Assembly: GCA_937935205.1 (NCBI GenBank)
Contig: CALGXU010000326.1
Coordinates: 1 to 11,925 of the forward strand
Length of the DNA stretch: 11,925 nucleotides
Direction: 5' to 3'
DNA from: an uncultured Rothia sp.
Lineage (GTDB): Bacteria; Actinomycetota; Actinomycetes; Actinomycetales; Micrococcaceae
Shown here in pieces: positions 6,991 to 11,925 of this stretch. Position 1 is the stretch's first letter; every line of letters begins with the position of its first letter. The position numbers and the translations under genes were made by a program. The notes under the pieces are model-generated. The model was given only the letters and a program-made list of their open reading frames with translations. It was not told the DNA's origin and did no database searches.

Positions 6991-7036
6991 TTGCCGCCTG
7001 GCGGTGGGTTTTCTCTCGTGGTGATTTCTCATGGTA

Positions 7037-7077
7037 TAAGACCCCGCACCTGGTAAAACGCTGGGTGTGGGGTCTTA
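7037..7077 (+). terminator. Rho-independent terminator of gene C
   Basis: A 14-bp stem (7037-7050 with 7064-7077, arms TAAGACCCCGCACC and GGTGTGGGGTCTTA, one G-U pair) is followed by ATTTTC. It lies 47 bp after the stop of C. The A/T-rich outer pairs could make it work in both directions. Confidence 0.85.
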
Positions 7078-7120
7078 ATTTTCTGAACAATTGAGCTAGT
7101 CGCGGGGCTATCTGGTGCCT

Positions 7121-7156
7121 CTCGGGTAACCTTAAATGTATATACATTGACGTACT
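7121..7156 (+). promoter_or_regulatory. Promoter -10 and conserved leader block of gene D
   Basis: CTCGGGTAACCTTAA contains TAACCT (7127-7132) as a TANNNT box, again without a good -35. GTATATACATTGACGTACT follows, as before gene C. The leader centre (7157-7220) differs from that of C. The last 17 nt before the start codon (ACGAAGGGCTTCCG region) match C again. Confidence 0.5.
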
Positions 7157-7237
7157 GATAGGCCTGTACGGGGTGCGTATGCCCACCACGGTGTGTGGCT
7201 TGATTTGCTCTGTATTGGCTCCAACGAAGGGCTTCCG

Positions 7238-7978
7238 ATGACTACCTTCTTCACTCGACGTACTCTCCTGGGTGTGGGTGCGACCGGTATTCTTGCGGCA
7301 CTGACTGCTTGCGCTAGCGATATTCGCCCGCTGTCGCAGAGCTCTAGTGCTTCTACCGGCTCCTCTGCCGGCGCTACTTCCGGTGCGGCTTCCTCTTCTG
7401 CGAGCGCCTCTGCATCGCCTTCGCCCACTGATGATCACACTCCCGGCTCGTATGTTGGTCCGATTAAGTTCAATAACTACGAGCGGAACGGCACCTACAT
7501 TGCGGCGACTGCGAATGCGCCGGCGCAGAACGTGCCGAAGCCCCTCATCCCGGAGAAGATGAAGGAGAACAGCCCCGAGGGCGCCTACGCGCTGATGGGT
7601 TATTGGCTTGCCTCCCAGAATTATCTGATTCTGACCGGCGATGTTGAGCCGCTGATGAAGGCTGATCCTGCGAAGGCTTTTTTGAAGAACTCTAAGACCA
7701 TGATTAAGCTCTATGAGTCGGGTCTGGGTTGGATTTACGGTTCGGATCAGCCATACAAGATTGAGATTGCCGAGAATGAGCTTCAGCCGGTTGCTAATAA
7801 GCCGGACCGTTATGAGTGGCTTGTGACCGTCGCGTATGATCCTGCCGCTAAGTACCACATTGAGGGTGAGCCTGATGCGACTATCGTTGAGGAGGAAAAG
7901 ACGATTCCTCGCACGACGAAGTTCATCATGGAATATAAAGAAGGCATGTGGCGCATGCTCCTGGATAACAACAGCTAA
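7238..7978 (+). CDS. Lipoprotein D: DUF6318-like, first gene of a D-E operon
   Basis: This 246-aa product starts at the ATG at 7238, with GAAGGG (7226-7231) upstream. The extension to 7193 is rejected because the conserved start MTTFFTRRT, shared with C, begins here. T6-R7-R8 precedes lipobox L22-T23-A24-C25 and mature CASDIRPL. The 46-residue linker is rich in Ser, Ala and Gly and ends in a Pro/Asp-containing piece (SPSPTDDHTPG). The domain begins SYVG (71-74), the only copy without SYKG-type Lys, and has NVPKP, GYW (W123), TGD (133-135), GLGWIYGSD (W165) and EYKEGMWRM. It ends LLDNNS without a Ser-rich tail. No terminator separates it from E, whose start is 41 bp downstream, so the two are likely co-transcribed. 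Confidence 0.87.
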   Translation: MTTFFTRRTLLGVGATGILAALTACASDIRPLSQSSSASTGSSAGATSGAASSSASASASPSPTDDHTPGSYVGPIKFNNYERNGTYIAATANAPAQNVPKPLIPEKMKENSPEGAYALMGYWLASQNYLILTGDVEPLMKADPAKAFLKNSKTMIKLYESGLGWIYGSDQPYKIEIAENELQPVANKPDRYEWLVTVAYDPAAKYHIEGEPDATIVEEEKTIPRTTKFIMEYKEGMWRMLLDNNS

Positions 7979-8019
7979 ATTTCTTCATCTTCTGACACAC
8001 ATTACTTAAGGATTTTTTC

Positions 8020-8781
8020 ATGGCAACTTTTCTTTCTCGACGTGCCGCACTAGCTGCGGCCACCGGTGCCGGTGCGGCCGTGGCGCTCACTGCCTGCGCC
8101 AGCGATATTCGCCCGCTGGCTGATAGCTCCGCCTCCGGTGAGGCTTCGCCTTCGGCAAGCGCTTCTGAATCTGCAAGCGCCTCCCCCTCGGCATCTGCGA
8201 CTTCTTCCGCTAAGAAGTCGTACAAGGGCGCGGTGAAACTCGACAAGTACGAGAAGAACGGCGAATACGTTCGAGCAACTGACACTCAGAAGGCGCAGAA
8301 CGTGCCGAAGCCTGTTGTTCCGGAGAAGATGCACGAGGCGACCATTGAGGGCATGTACGAGTTCCTCTGCTACTGGGTGGCAAGCTTCAACTACATGTTC
8401 ATGACGGGCGATTACGAGCCTCTCAAGAAGGCTGACCCCGAAGGCCGCTATGCGAACGATCAGGCCAATGCCGTTCTTATCTACTCTTCCGGTAAGGGCT
8501 GGGTGTATGACACGGATGCACCGGTTACCGTTCAGCTGCTGACTGATGCTCCCAAAAAAGTCGAGGGCGGCCCCAACCGTTACGATTGGCTCGGACGCAT
8601 CATCTATGATCCCAATGCAAAGGCTCGCGTCGAAGGTCATGACCCTGTTCCCCTGGTTGATGGATCTACCAAGAGCGAGGCAACCAATTTTCCGTTTGAT
8701 TATAAGGACGGCGCATGGCTCTTGATTAGCGATGAAGAAGCCGATTCTCCCTCGTCAGGGGCGAGTAGCGCTAGCGCCTAA
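8020..8781 (+). CDS. Lipoprotein E: DUF6318-like, second gene of the D-E operon
   Basis: This 253-aa product starts at the ATG at 8020, with TTAAGGAT (8006-8013) upstream. S6-R7-R8 precedes lipobox L23-T24-A25-C26 and mature CASDIRPL. The 41-residue linker is Ser/Ala-rich with several Pro and Glu. The domain starts SYKG at 67 and has NVPKP, CYW (W119), TGD (129-131), GKGWVYDTD (W161), RYDW and DYKDGAWLL. A short acidic and Ser-rich tail (DEEADSPSSGASSASA) follows. The Cys in FLCYW is the only cysteine outside the lipobox in any of the eight products. E lacks the GGGTANNNT leader seen before its relatives, in keeping with expression from the D promoter. A strong terminator ends the unit. Confidence 0.87.
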   Translation: MATFLSRRAALAAATGAGAAVALTACASDIRPLADSSASGEASPSASASESASASPSASATSSAKKSYKGAVKLDKYEKNGEYVRATDTQKAQNVPKPVVPEKMHEATIEGMYEFLCYWVASFNYMFMTGDYEPLKKADPEGRYANDQANAVLIYSSGKGWVYDTDAPVTVQLLTDAPKKVEGGPNRYDWLGRIIYDPNAKARVEGHDPVPLVDGSTKSEATNFPFDYKDGAWLLISDEEADSPSSGASSASA

Positions 8782-8838
8782 CCCGCGTTCCTAGTCGCTT
8801 ATCCTAGCCACTTGTCCAAGCCACTTATGGCGATGAGA

Positions 8839-8892
8839 GAAGCTCCCGCATGTAGTTGAGGCCGTGTAGTTGAGACTACGTGCGGGAGCTTC
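8839..8892 (+). terminator. Rho-independent terminator of the D-E unit
   Basis: An 18-bp stem (8839-8856 with 8875-8892, one G-U pair) with an 18-nt loop is followed by CCTTTTTC. The descending arm and loop contain the 10-bp direct repeat TGTAGTTGAG (8851-8860 and 8865-8874), so part of the stem can form in two registers. Confidence 0.88.
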
Positions 8893-8900
8893 CCTTTTTC

Positions 8901-9015
8901 GTTTGCATGGCTTTTGTTTGCATGGCCTGTGTGCGGTTGTGTTGAACTATTCCCCCAGACGAGCAGGTGCAGGCTTTGCATGTGTCCACAAAGCATGTGT
9001 CAACAAACCTGCTCG
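8901..9015 (+). repeat. Repeat-rich control region upstream of gene F
   Basis: TTTGCATG occurs at 8902-8909, 8917-8924 and 8975-8982. GTTTGCATGGC is repeated exactly 15 bp apart (8901-8911, 8916-8926), and GCATGTGTC is repeated 15 bp apart (8978-8986, 8993-9001). An inverted repeat CGAGCAGGT (8960-8968) / ACCTGCTCG (9007-9015) encloses the second pair and abuts the -10 box of F. Inside it, GCTTTG (8973-8978) and CAAAGC (8989-8994) are also complementary. The layout suggests binding sites for a regulator, which is inference. Confidence 0.5.
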
Positions 9016-9023
9016 GGTACGCT
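9016..9023 (+). promoter_or_regulatory. Predicted -10 box of gene F
   Basis: GGTACGCT contains TACGCT (9018-9023). The surrounding CTCGGGTACGCTTAA is identical to the sequence before gene C. No -35 hexamer is evident at normal spacing. The predicted leader is about 28 nt and ends in TTGAGGGG, the ribosome binding site (9045-9052). Confidence 0.5.
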
Positions 9024-9057
9024 TAAAAGCACACGAACAAACTATTGAGGGGTTCTC

Positions 9058-9768
9058 ATGCCTACCTTCATTACCCGACGCACCGCCCTGGGTATCACCG
9101 CTACCGCCGCGCTCGCCTCCTTGACTGCCTGTGCCAGCGATATCCGCCCGCTGGAGGACCCGAGCGTGGTTGACCCGATGCGCCCCTACAAGGGCGACTT
9201 GAAGTTCAATAGCTACAAGTCCACCGGAACGTACCGCCCCGCAAGCGCCACGAAGAAGGCGGAGAACCCGCCCATGCCCATCCCTCCCCAGAATATAAAG
9301 TCGAAGACGACCTCGGGTATGTATGCGGCGCTGGGCTACTGGGTCGCATCCCTGAATTATCTGACCGTTACCGGCAATAATGAACCGTTCAAGGACGTGG
9401 ACCTGGACGGTACCTACGTGCAGAAGATGAAGGCATACGTAGAGTTGTATGCAAAGAATGAGGGGTGGATGTACGGCACCGATACGCCGCTCCTGGCTGA
9501 GCTGACCGAGGAGACCCCGCAGAAGGTTGACGATCAGCAGTACCGTTGGAAGGGTATTGTCCGTGGCCATAAGGATGCTGTTCTGCATTACGTGCCCGAG
9601 GACAGGGACATTCGTCTGGCTGAGACGAGCGGTGATTCCAGTAATGATGAGGTCACTTTTGTGTTGAAATACCGAAACGATGCGTGGATGGTCACCGTTG
9701 AGACGAAGAGTTCCTCGACGACTTCCCCCGGTTCCTCGGGCGGAAGCGGTTCTGGCCTCAACGTTTAG
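9058..9768 (+). CDS. Lipoprotein F: DUF6318-like, short linker
   Basis: This 236-aa product starts at the ATG at 9058, preceded by TTGAGGGG. T6-R7-R8 precedes lipobox L22-T23-A24-C25 and mature CASDIRPL. Unlike A-E, the linker is only 18 residues and has no Ser/Ala repeat. The domain starts PYKG at 43 and shows GYW (W95), a TGN in place of the usual TGD (105-107), EGWMYGTDTP (W137), TPQKVDDQQYRW and KYRNDAWMV. A Ser/Gly-rich tail (SSSTTSPGSSGGSGSGLNV) ends it. It pairs with G: both have NPPxPIPP, KTTxGMYAA and QKVDxQQYRW, which mark a separate subfamily. No clear terminator follows. Function unknown. Confidence 0.87.
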   Translation: MPTFITRRTALGITATAALASLTACASDIRPLEDPSVVDPMRPYKGDLKFNSYKSTGTYRPASATKKAENPPMPIPPQNIKSKTTSGMYAALGYWVASLNYLTVTGNNEPFKDVDLDGTYVQKMKAYVELYAKNEGWMYGTDTPLLAELTEETPQKVDDQQYRWKGIVRGHKDAVLHYVPEDRDIRLAETSGDSSNDEVTFVLKYRNDAWMVTVETKSSSTTSPGSSGGSGSGLNV

Positions 9769-9809
9769 GATGCGGCGGCGCTGGAAAGTGGCGGCACGGC
9801 AAAATACCG

Positions 9810-9850
9810 GCGCAGGAAAGCTACAGCATAGGAAAGCTGCAGCGCAGGAA
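9810..9850 (+). repeat. 16-bp tandem repeat in the F-G gap
   Basis: A unit resembling GCGCAGGAAAGCTACA occurs at 9810-9825, 9826-9841 and, truncated, 9842-9850. The copies differ at a few positions. The 239-bp gap between F and G also holds a 12-bp palindrome (9886-9897) and the leader hairpin of G. No gene is supported in it. Confidence 0.55.
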
Positions 9851-9885
9851 GATGATGACACTTTCCCCTAGTAAACGGTATTTTT

Positions 9886-9897
9886 CGTTAGCTAACG
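9886..9897. promoter_or_regulatory. 12-bp perfect palindrome upstream of gene G
   Basis: CGTTAGCTAACG is fully self-complementary. It lies about 110 bp upstream of the G start codon in an A/T-rich stretch. It could be an operator. The following TAGCTTTT allows a weak alternative hairpin (9890-9902), so a poor terminator for F cannot be excluded. Confidence 0.3.
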
Positions 9898-9959
9898 TAG
9901 CTTTTGTAGCATTTTCCAAGGTTTGATATCGAGGAAATCATAAACATACCCAAATGCAC

Positions 9960-10008
9960 TAAGGTACCCTGAAATAGATACACCGATAATCTATTGAAGG
10001 GTACCTTA
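9960..10008 (+). promoter_or_regulatory. Large inverted repeat over the leader and ribosome binding site of gene G
   Basis: Outer arms TAAGGTACCCT (9960-9970) and AGGGTACCTTA (9998-10008) are exact complements. Inner arms AATAGAT (9973-9979) and ATCTATT (9989-9995) are also exact. They are joined by a GA/GA internal mismatch, with a 9-nt loop. The right arm contains the AAGG of the ribosome binding site and the first base of the ATG. The left arm contains TACCCT (9965-9970), a possible -10 box aligned with that of F. It may act as a DNA operator or, if transcribed whole, as a hairpin that hides the translation start. Confidence 0.6.
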
Positions 10009-10712
10009 TGTCTACCTTCGTAACCCGACGCGCTGCCTTTGGCATCGCCGCCACCGCCGCGCTCGCCTCCTTGACCGCCTGCGCCAGCGATATCCGCCCG
10101 CTCAGCGACCCGAGCACGGCCGATGCGCAGCGCTCCTACAAGGGTGAACTGAAGTTTAACAACTACGAATCACGCGGCACCTACGTTCCGGCAAGCGCCA
10201 CGCAGAAGGCGGAGAACCCGCCCAGGCCTATTCCTCCTGCAGAGATGAAAGCCAAAACGACGGAGGGTATGTACGCTGCCATTGGGTTCTGGTTGGCTTC
10301 TTTCAATTACCTGATGATTACCGGCGATATTGAGCCCCTTAAGGTTGTGGATACGAACCAAAATGATATCTACAAGGCCGAACCTTTCGTTGAATTTTAC
10401 GAGAAGAACAATGGCTGGGTGTACGGCACTGATGCACCATTCTCAGCAGAGCTGACTGAGGACGCTCCACAGAAGGTTGACGAGCAGCAGTACCGCTGGC
10501 TGAGTGCTGGCCGTTACAACAAGGAAGCAAAGATCCACTACACAGATGGTAGGGAACTCACCATGGCCTCATTGAGTAGCGGCCCTGGTGATTATGAGTT
10601 CTTCTTTATCTTGGAGTATCAGGATGGTGCCTGGACGGTTCGGAATGAACCAGCCAAACTTACGACGAGCTCGCCCAGCTCAAGCGCGAGTAGCTCCGGC
10701 GCCTCCGCTTAG
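10008..10712 (+). CDS. Lipoprotein G: DUF6318-like, short linker
   Basis: This 234-aa product, the shortest of the eight, starts at the ATG at 10008 with GAAGG (9996-10000) upstream. T6-R7-R8 precedes lipobox L22-T23-A24-C25 and mature CASDIRPL. An 18-residue linker of the same length as in F leads to SYKG at 43. The domain has GFW (W95; Phe for Tyr), TGD (105-107), NGWVYGTDAP (W137), APQKVDEQQYRW and EYQDGAWTV, then a Ser-rich tail (TTSSPSSSASSSGASA). It is the close sister of F in protein and leader. The start region is embedded in a large inverted repeat, unlike its paralogs, so its expression is probably controlled differently. No clear terminator is seen in the 172-bp gap before H. Function unknown. 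Confidence 0.87.
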   Translation: MSTFVTRRAAFGIAATAALASLTACASDIRPLSDPSTADAQRSYKGELKFNNYESRGTYVPASATQKAENPPRPIPPAEMKAKTTEGMYAAIGFWLASFNYLMITGDIEPLKVVDTNQNDIYKAEPFVEFYEKNNGWVYGTDAPFSAELTEDAPQKVDEQQYRWLSAGRYNKEAKIHYTDGRELTMASLSSGPGDYEFFFILEYQDGAWTVRNEPAKLTTSSPSSSASSSGASA

Positions 10713-10805
10713 AACCCCGGTCATATCGTAGGCGCGCAAGAGCCTTAGGTCCCGTGTTTTTCGTCATCTACCGCCGCTTTTACCGCGATGGAGGCGCACA
10801 CAACA

Positions 10806-10834
10806 TTGGGCTGACCGCTCCCCTGCGATATTCT
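10806..10834 (+). promoter_or_regulatory. Possible promoter of gene H
   Basis: TTGGGC (10806-10811) and TATTCT (10829-10834) are separated by 17 bp. The predicted leader is about 45 nt. It does not share the GGGTANNNT block of the other array genes. The call is tentative. Confidence 0.35.
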
Positions 10835-10884
10835 GGAATTAGTTCAATACCGGCACATACTTTATTCACCTCAGAAAGAGCCCC

Positions 10885-11733
10885 ATGTCTACCATGTATA
10901 CCCGCCGCACCGCCCTGACCGCACTGGGCCTGGGCACCGCAGCGCTTCTTGCCGCTTGCTCCTCCAAGTCCTCCGAGTCATCTGCGACCGCGAGCGCATC
11001 CGCTACCGAGTCTTCGACCGCGAGCGCGAGTACTACCGCATCCGTCTCCCCCACCGCAGCGGCAACCACCACCGTTGAGCCTGGCCCCAGCATGAAGGGT
11101 GAGGTCGTTCTTGCCGACTACTCCTCCACCGGCACTTTTGAGCCCGGCACTAAGGAGCACAAGGCTGTCAACGTCGCGATCCCGGTTGAGCCGGCGAAGC
11201 TACGTGAGAACAGTGTTGAGGGTCTGCACGCGTTCATCGCATACTGGCAGGCTACCCTGAACTACCTGCTGCTGACCGGTGACGGTACCCGCTTCACGAA
11301 CATTGACCACACCGGCGACTACTCGACTGTGGCTGAGTTCTTCCAGAGCATGTACGCTTCGGAGAGCGGCTGGGTTATTGGTTCGGAGCGTCCGATGGTT
11401 CTGTCGCTGACCGCTGACCGCCCGACCAAGGACACCCGCACCGGCTACTACACGTGGGCATCCGAGATGGTGATTGACGGTGCTGAGGGTGCTGGCGTGT
11501 ACAGCAAGACCAATGATCGCGTGCAGCCGCTGACCGAGGTGTTCAAGTACCCTGGTAAGCCGGTGGCTGGTCAGATTGTGGCTTATTACCAGGACGGCAC
11601 GTGGCGTATGGTGCGTCGTGCTCCGGGTACTGCGTCTGCTTCACCGGTTCCGTCGCTGAGCCCGAGTGCTTCGGCTGAGGGTGTTGCATCTGCGGAGGCT
11701 ACTACTGCTTCTGCTGAGGCGTCGGCACAGTAG
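10885..11733 (+). CDS. Lipoprotein H: divergent DUF6318-like member, last of the array
   Basis: This 282-aa product, the longest of the eight, starts at the ATG at 10885 with AGAAAGAG (10873-10880) upstream. T6-R7-R8 precedes lipobox L22-A23-A24-C25. The mature start is CSSKSSES, not CASDIRPL. A 44-residue Ser/Thr/Ala linker leads to SMKG at 69. The core keeps the exact spacing of its paralogs: AVNVAIPVEP, EGLHAFIAYW (W121), NYLLLTGD (TGD 131-133), SGWVIGSERP (W163) and YYQDGTWRM. It is otherwise the most different copy. A long Ala/Ser/Pro/Glu tail of about 35 residues ends it. Early codons favour C endings while the second half has more T and G endings, a mild mosaic. It may represent the ancestral form; this is inference. 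Two terminators follow. Confidence 0.87.
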   Translation: MSTMYTRRTALTALGLGTAALLAACSSKSSESSATASASATESSTASASTTASVSPTAAATTTVEPGPSMKGEVVLADYSSTGTFEPGTKEHKAVNVAIPVEPAKLRENSVEGLHAFIAYWQATLNYLLLTGDGTRFTNIDHTGDYSTVAEFFQSMYASESGWVIGSERPMVLSLTADRPTKDTRTGYYTWASEMVIDGAEGAGVYSKTNDRVQPLTEVFKYPGKPVAGQIVAYYQDGTWRMVRRAPGTASASPVPSLSPSASAEGVASAEATTASAEASAQ

Positions 11734-11756
11734 ATTCAGATCCCCTTTATATCACT

Positions 11757-11821
11757 GAGAAGCCACATGTGTTTCGAGAAGCCACCATAAACGTGGCTTT
11801 TCGAAACACATGTGGCTTTTC
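11757..11821 (+). terminator. Very long hairpin terminator after gene H
   Basis: A 29-bp stem (11757-11785 with 11793-11821, only two G-U pairs) has a 7-nt loop CATAAAC. Each arm is built of a direct repeat: GAGAAGCCAC at 11757-11766 and 11776-11785 on the left, and GTGGCTTTTC twice on the right. Shorter hairpins each ending in CTTTT can therefore also form. It is followed by GCTTTTACTC. Confidence 0.8.
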
Positions 11822-11856
11822 GCTTTTACTCTTTCTTGAAAGAGACAGATATAAAC

Positions 11857-11892
11857 AAAAAAGCCTTGATTCCGAAGAATCAAGGCTTTTTT
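11857..11892. terminator. Bidirectional Rho-independent terminator
   Basis: A perfect 16-bp stem (11857-11872 with 11877-11892) has a CGAA loop, six A at the 5' end and six T at the 3' end. It would stop transcription from both sides, so the next gene to the right is probably convergent. The remaining bases 11893-11925 hold nothing I can identify. Confidence 0.9.
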
Positions 11893-11925
11893 CCTAGTGT
11901 GACCCCAACCGGATGTGAACAGGTG

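Noticed and set aside
6136..7032. A 298-aa Arg-rich minus-strand frame over gene C (similar ones over A, B, D, E and F)
   Set aside because: These are complements of Ser/Ala-rich reading frames; the recurring Arg-rich composition comes from the GC-rich linker DNA and is not independent coding.
8901..9001. Short regularly spaced repeats considered as a CRISPR-like array
   Set aside because: The units are only 9-11 bp with 4-6 bp between copies and there are no spacers; operator sites are more likely.
11893..11925. The final bases considered as the start of another gene or tRNA
   Set aside because: Too short to support any call.

Overview
The window looks like the chromosome of a moderately G+C-rich actinobacterium of the Micrococcaceae, most likely an oral Rothia species. 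This placement is by recognition, not by a search. It rests on S-layer-homology (SLH) surface proteins beside a run of paralogous Ala/Ser-rich lipoproteins of the DUF6318 type, on TANNNT-type -10 boxes, and on long GC-rich stem terminators.

Region 1 (1-2343) holds surface proteins. The 3' end of one SLH protein gene (1-294) is followed by a strong terminator, a promoter and a complete SLH protein gene (640-2268). The complete protein has a Sec signal peptide, two diverged beta-rich repeats and a C-terminal SLH block. The two SLH blocks are clearly paralogous, so this is a tandem pair cut by the window edge.

Region 2 (2344-4088) holds housekeeping genes. A NIF3-family dinuclear-metal protein lies on the minus strand (2390-3322), converging on the SLH gene. 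It is divergent from msrA (3464-3985), the peptide-methionine (S)-S-oxide reductase, which ends at its own terminator.

Region 3 (4089-11733) is the striking part: eight consecutive same-strand genes, called A to H here, encode paralogous 234-282 aa lipoproteins. Each has an N-terminal twin-arginine motif, a short hydrophobic stretch, a lipobox cysteine, a low-complexity Ser/Ala linker of very different length (18 to 60 residues), and a roughly 170-residue globular domain. The first ~95 residues of that domain align without a gap in all eight. Six of the eight share the first eight mature residues, CASDIRPL. Only D and E look like an obvious operon. B, C, E and H end in strong terminators, and most genes carry their own promoter-like GGTANNNT box and leader. 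The family was therefore expanded gene by gene with its regulatory region, giving leader subfamilies A/B, C/D and F/G. The leader of G contains an almost perfect 19-bp-arm inverted repeat that covers the ribosome binding site and touches the start codon.

The end of the window (11734-11925) carries two back-to-back hairpin terminators and no recognisable gene. The function of the lipoproteins is unknown. They probably sit on the outer face of the membrane, with flexible, possibly glycosylated, stalks holding an NTF2-like domain; this last statement is inference.
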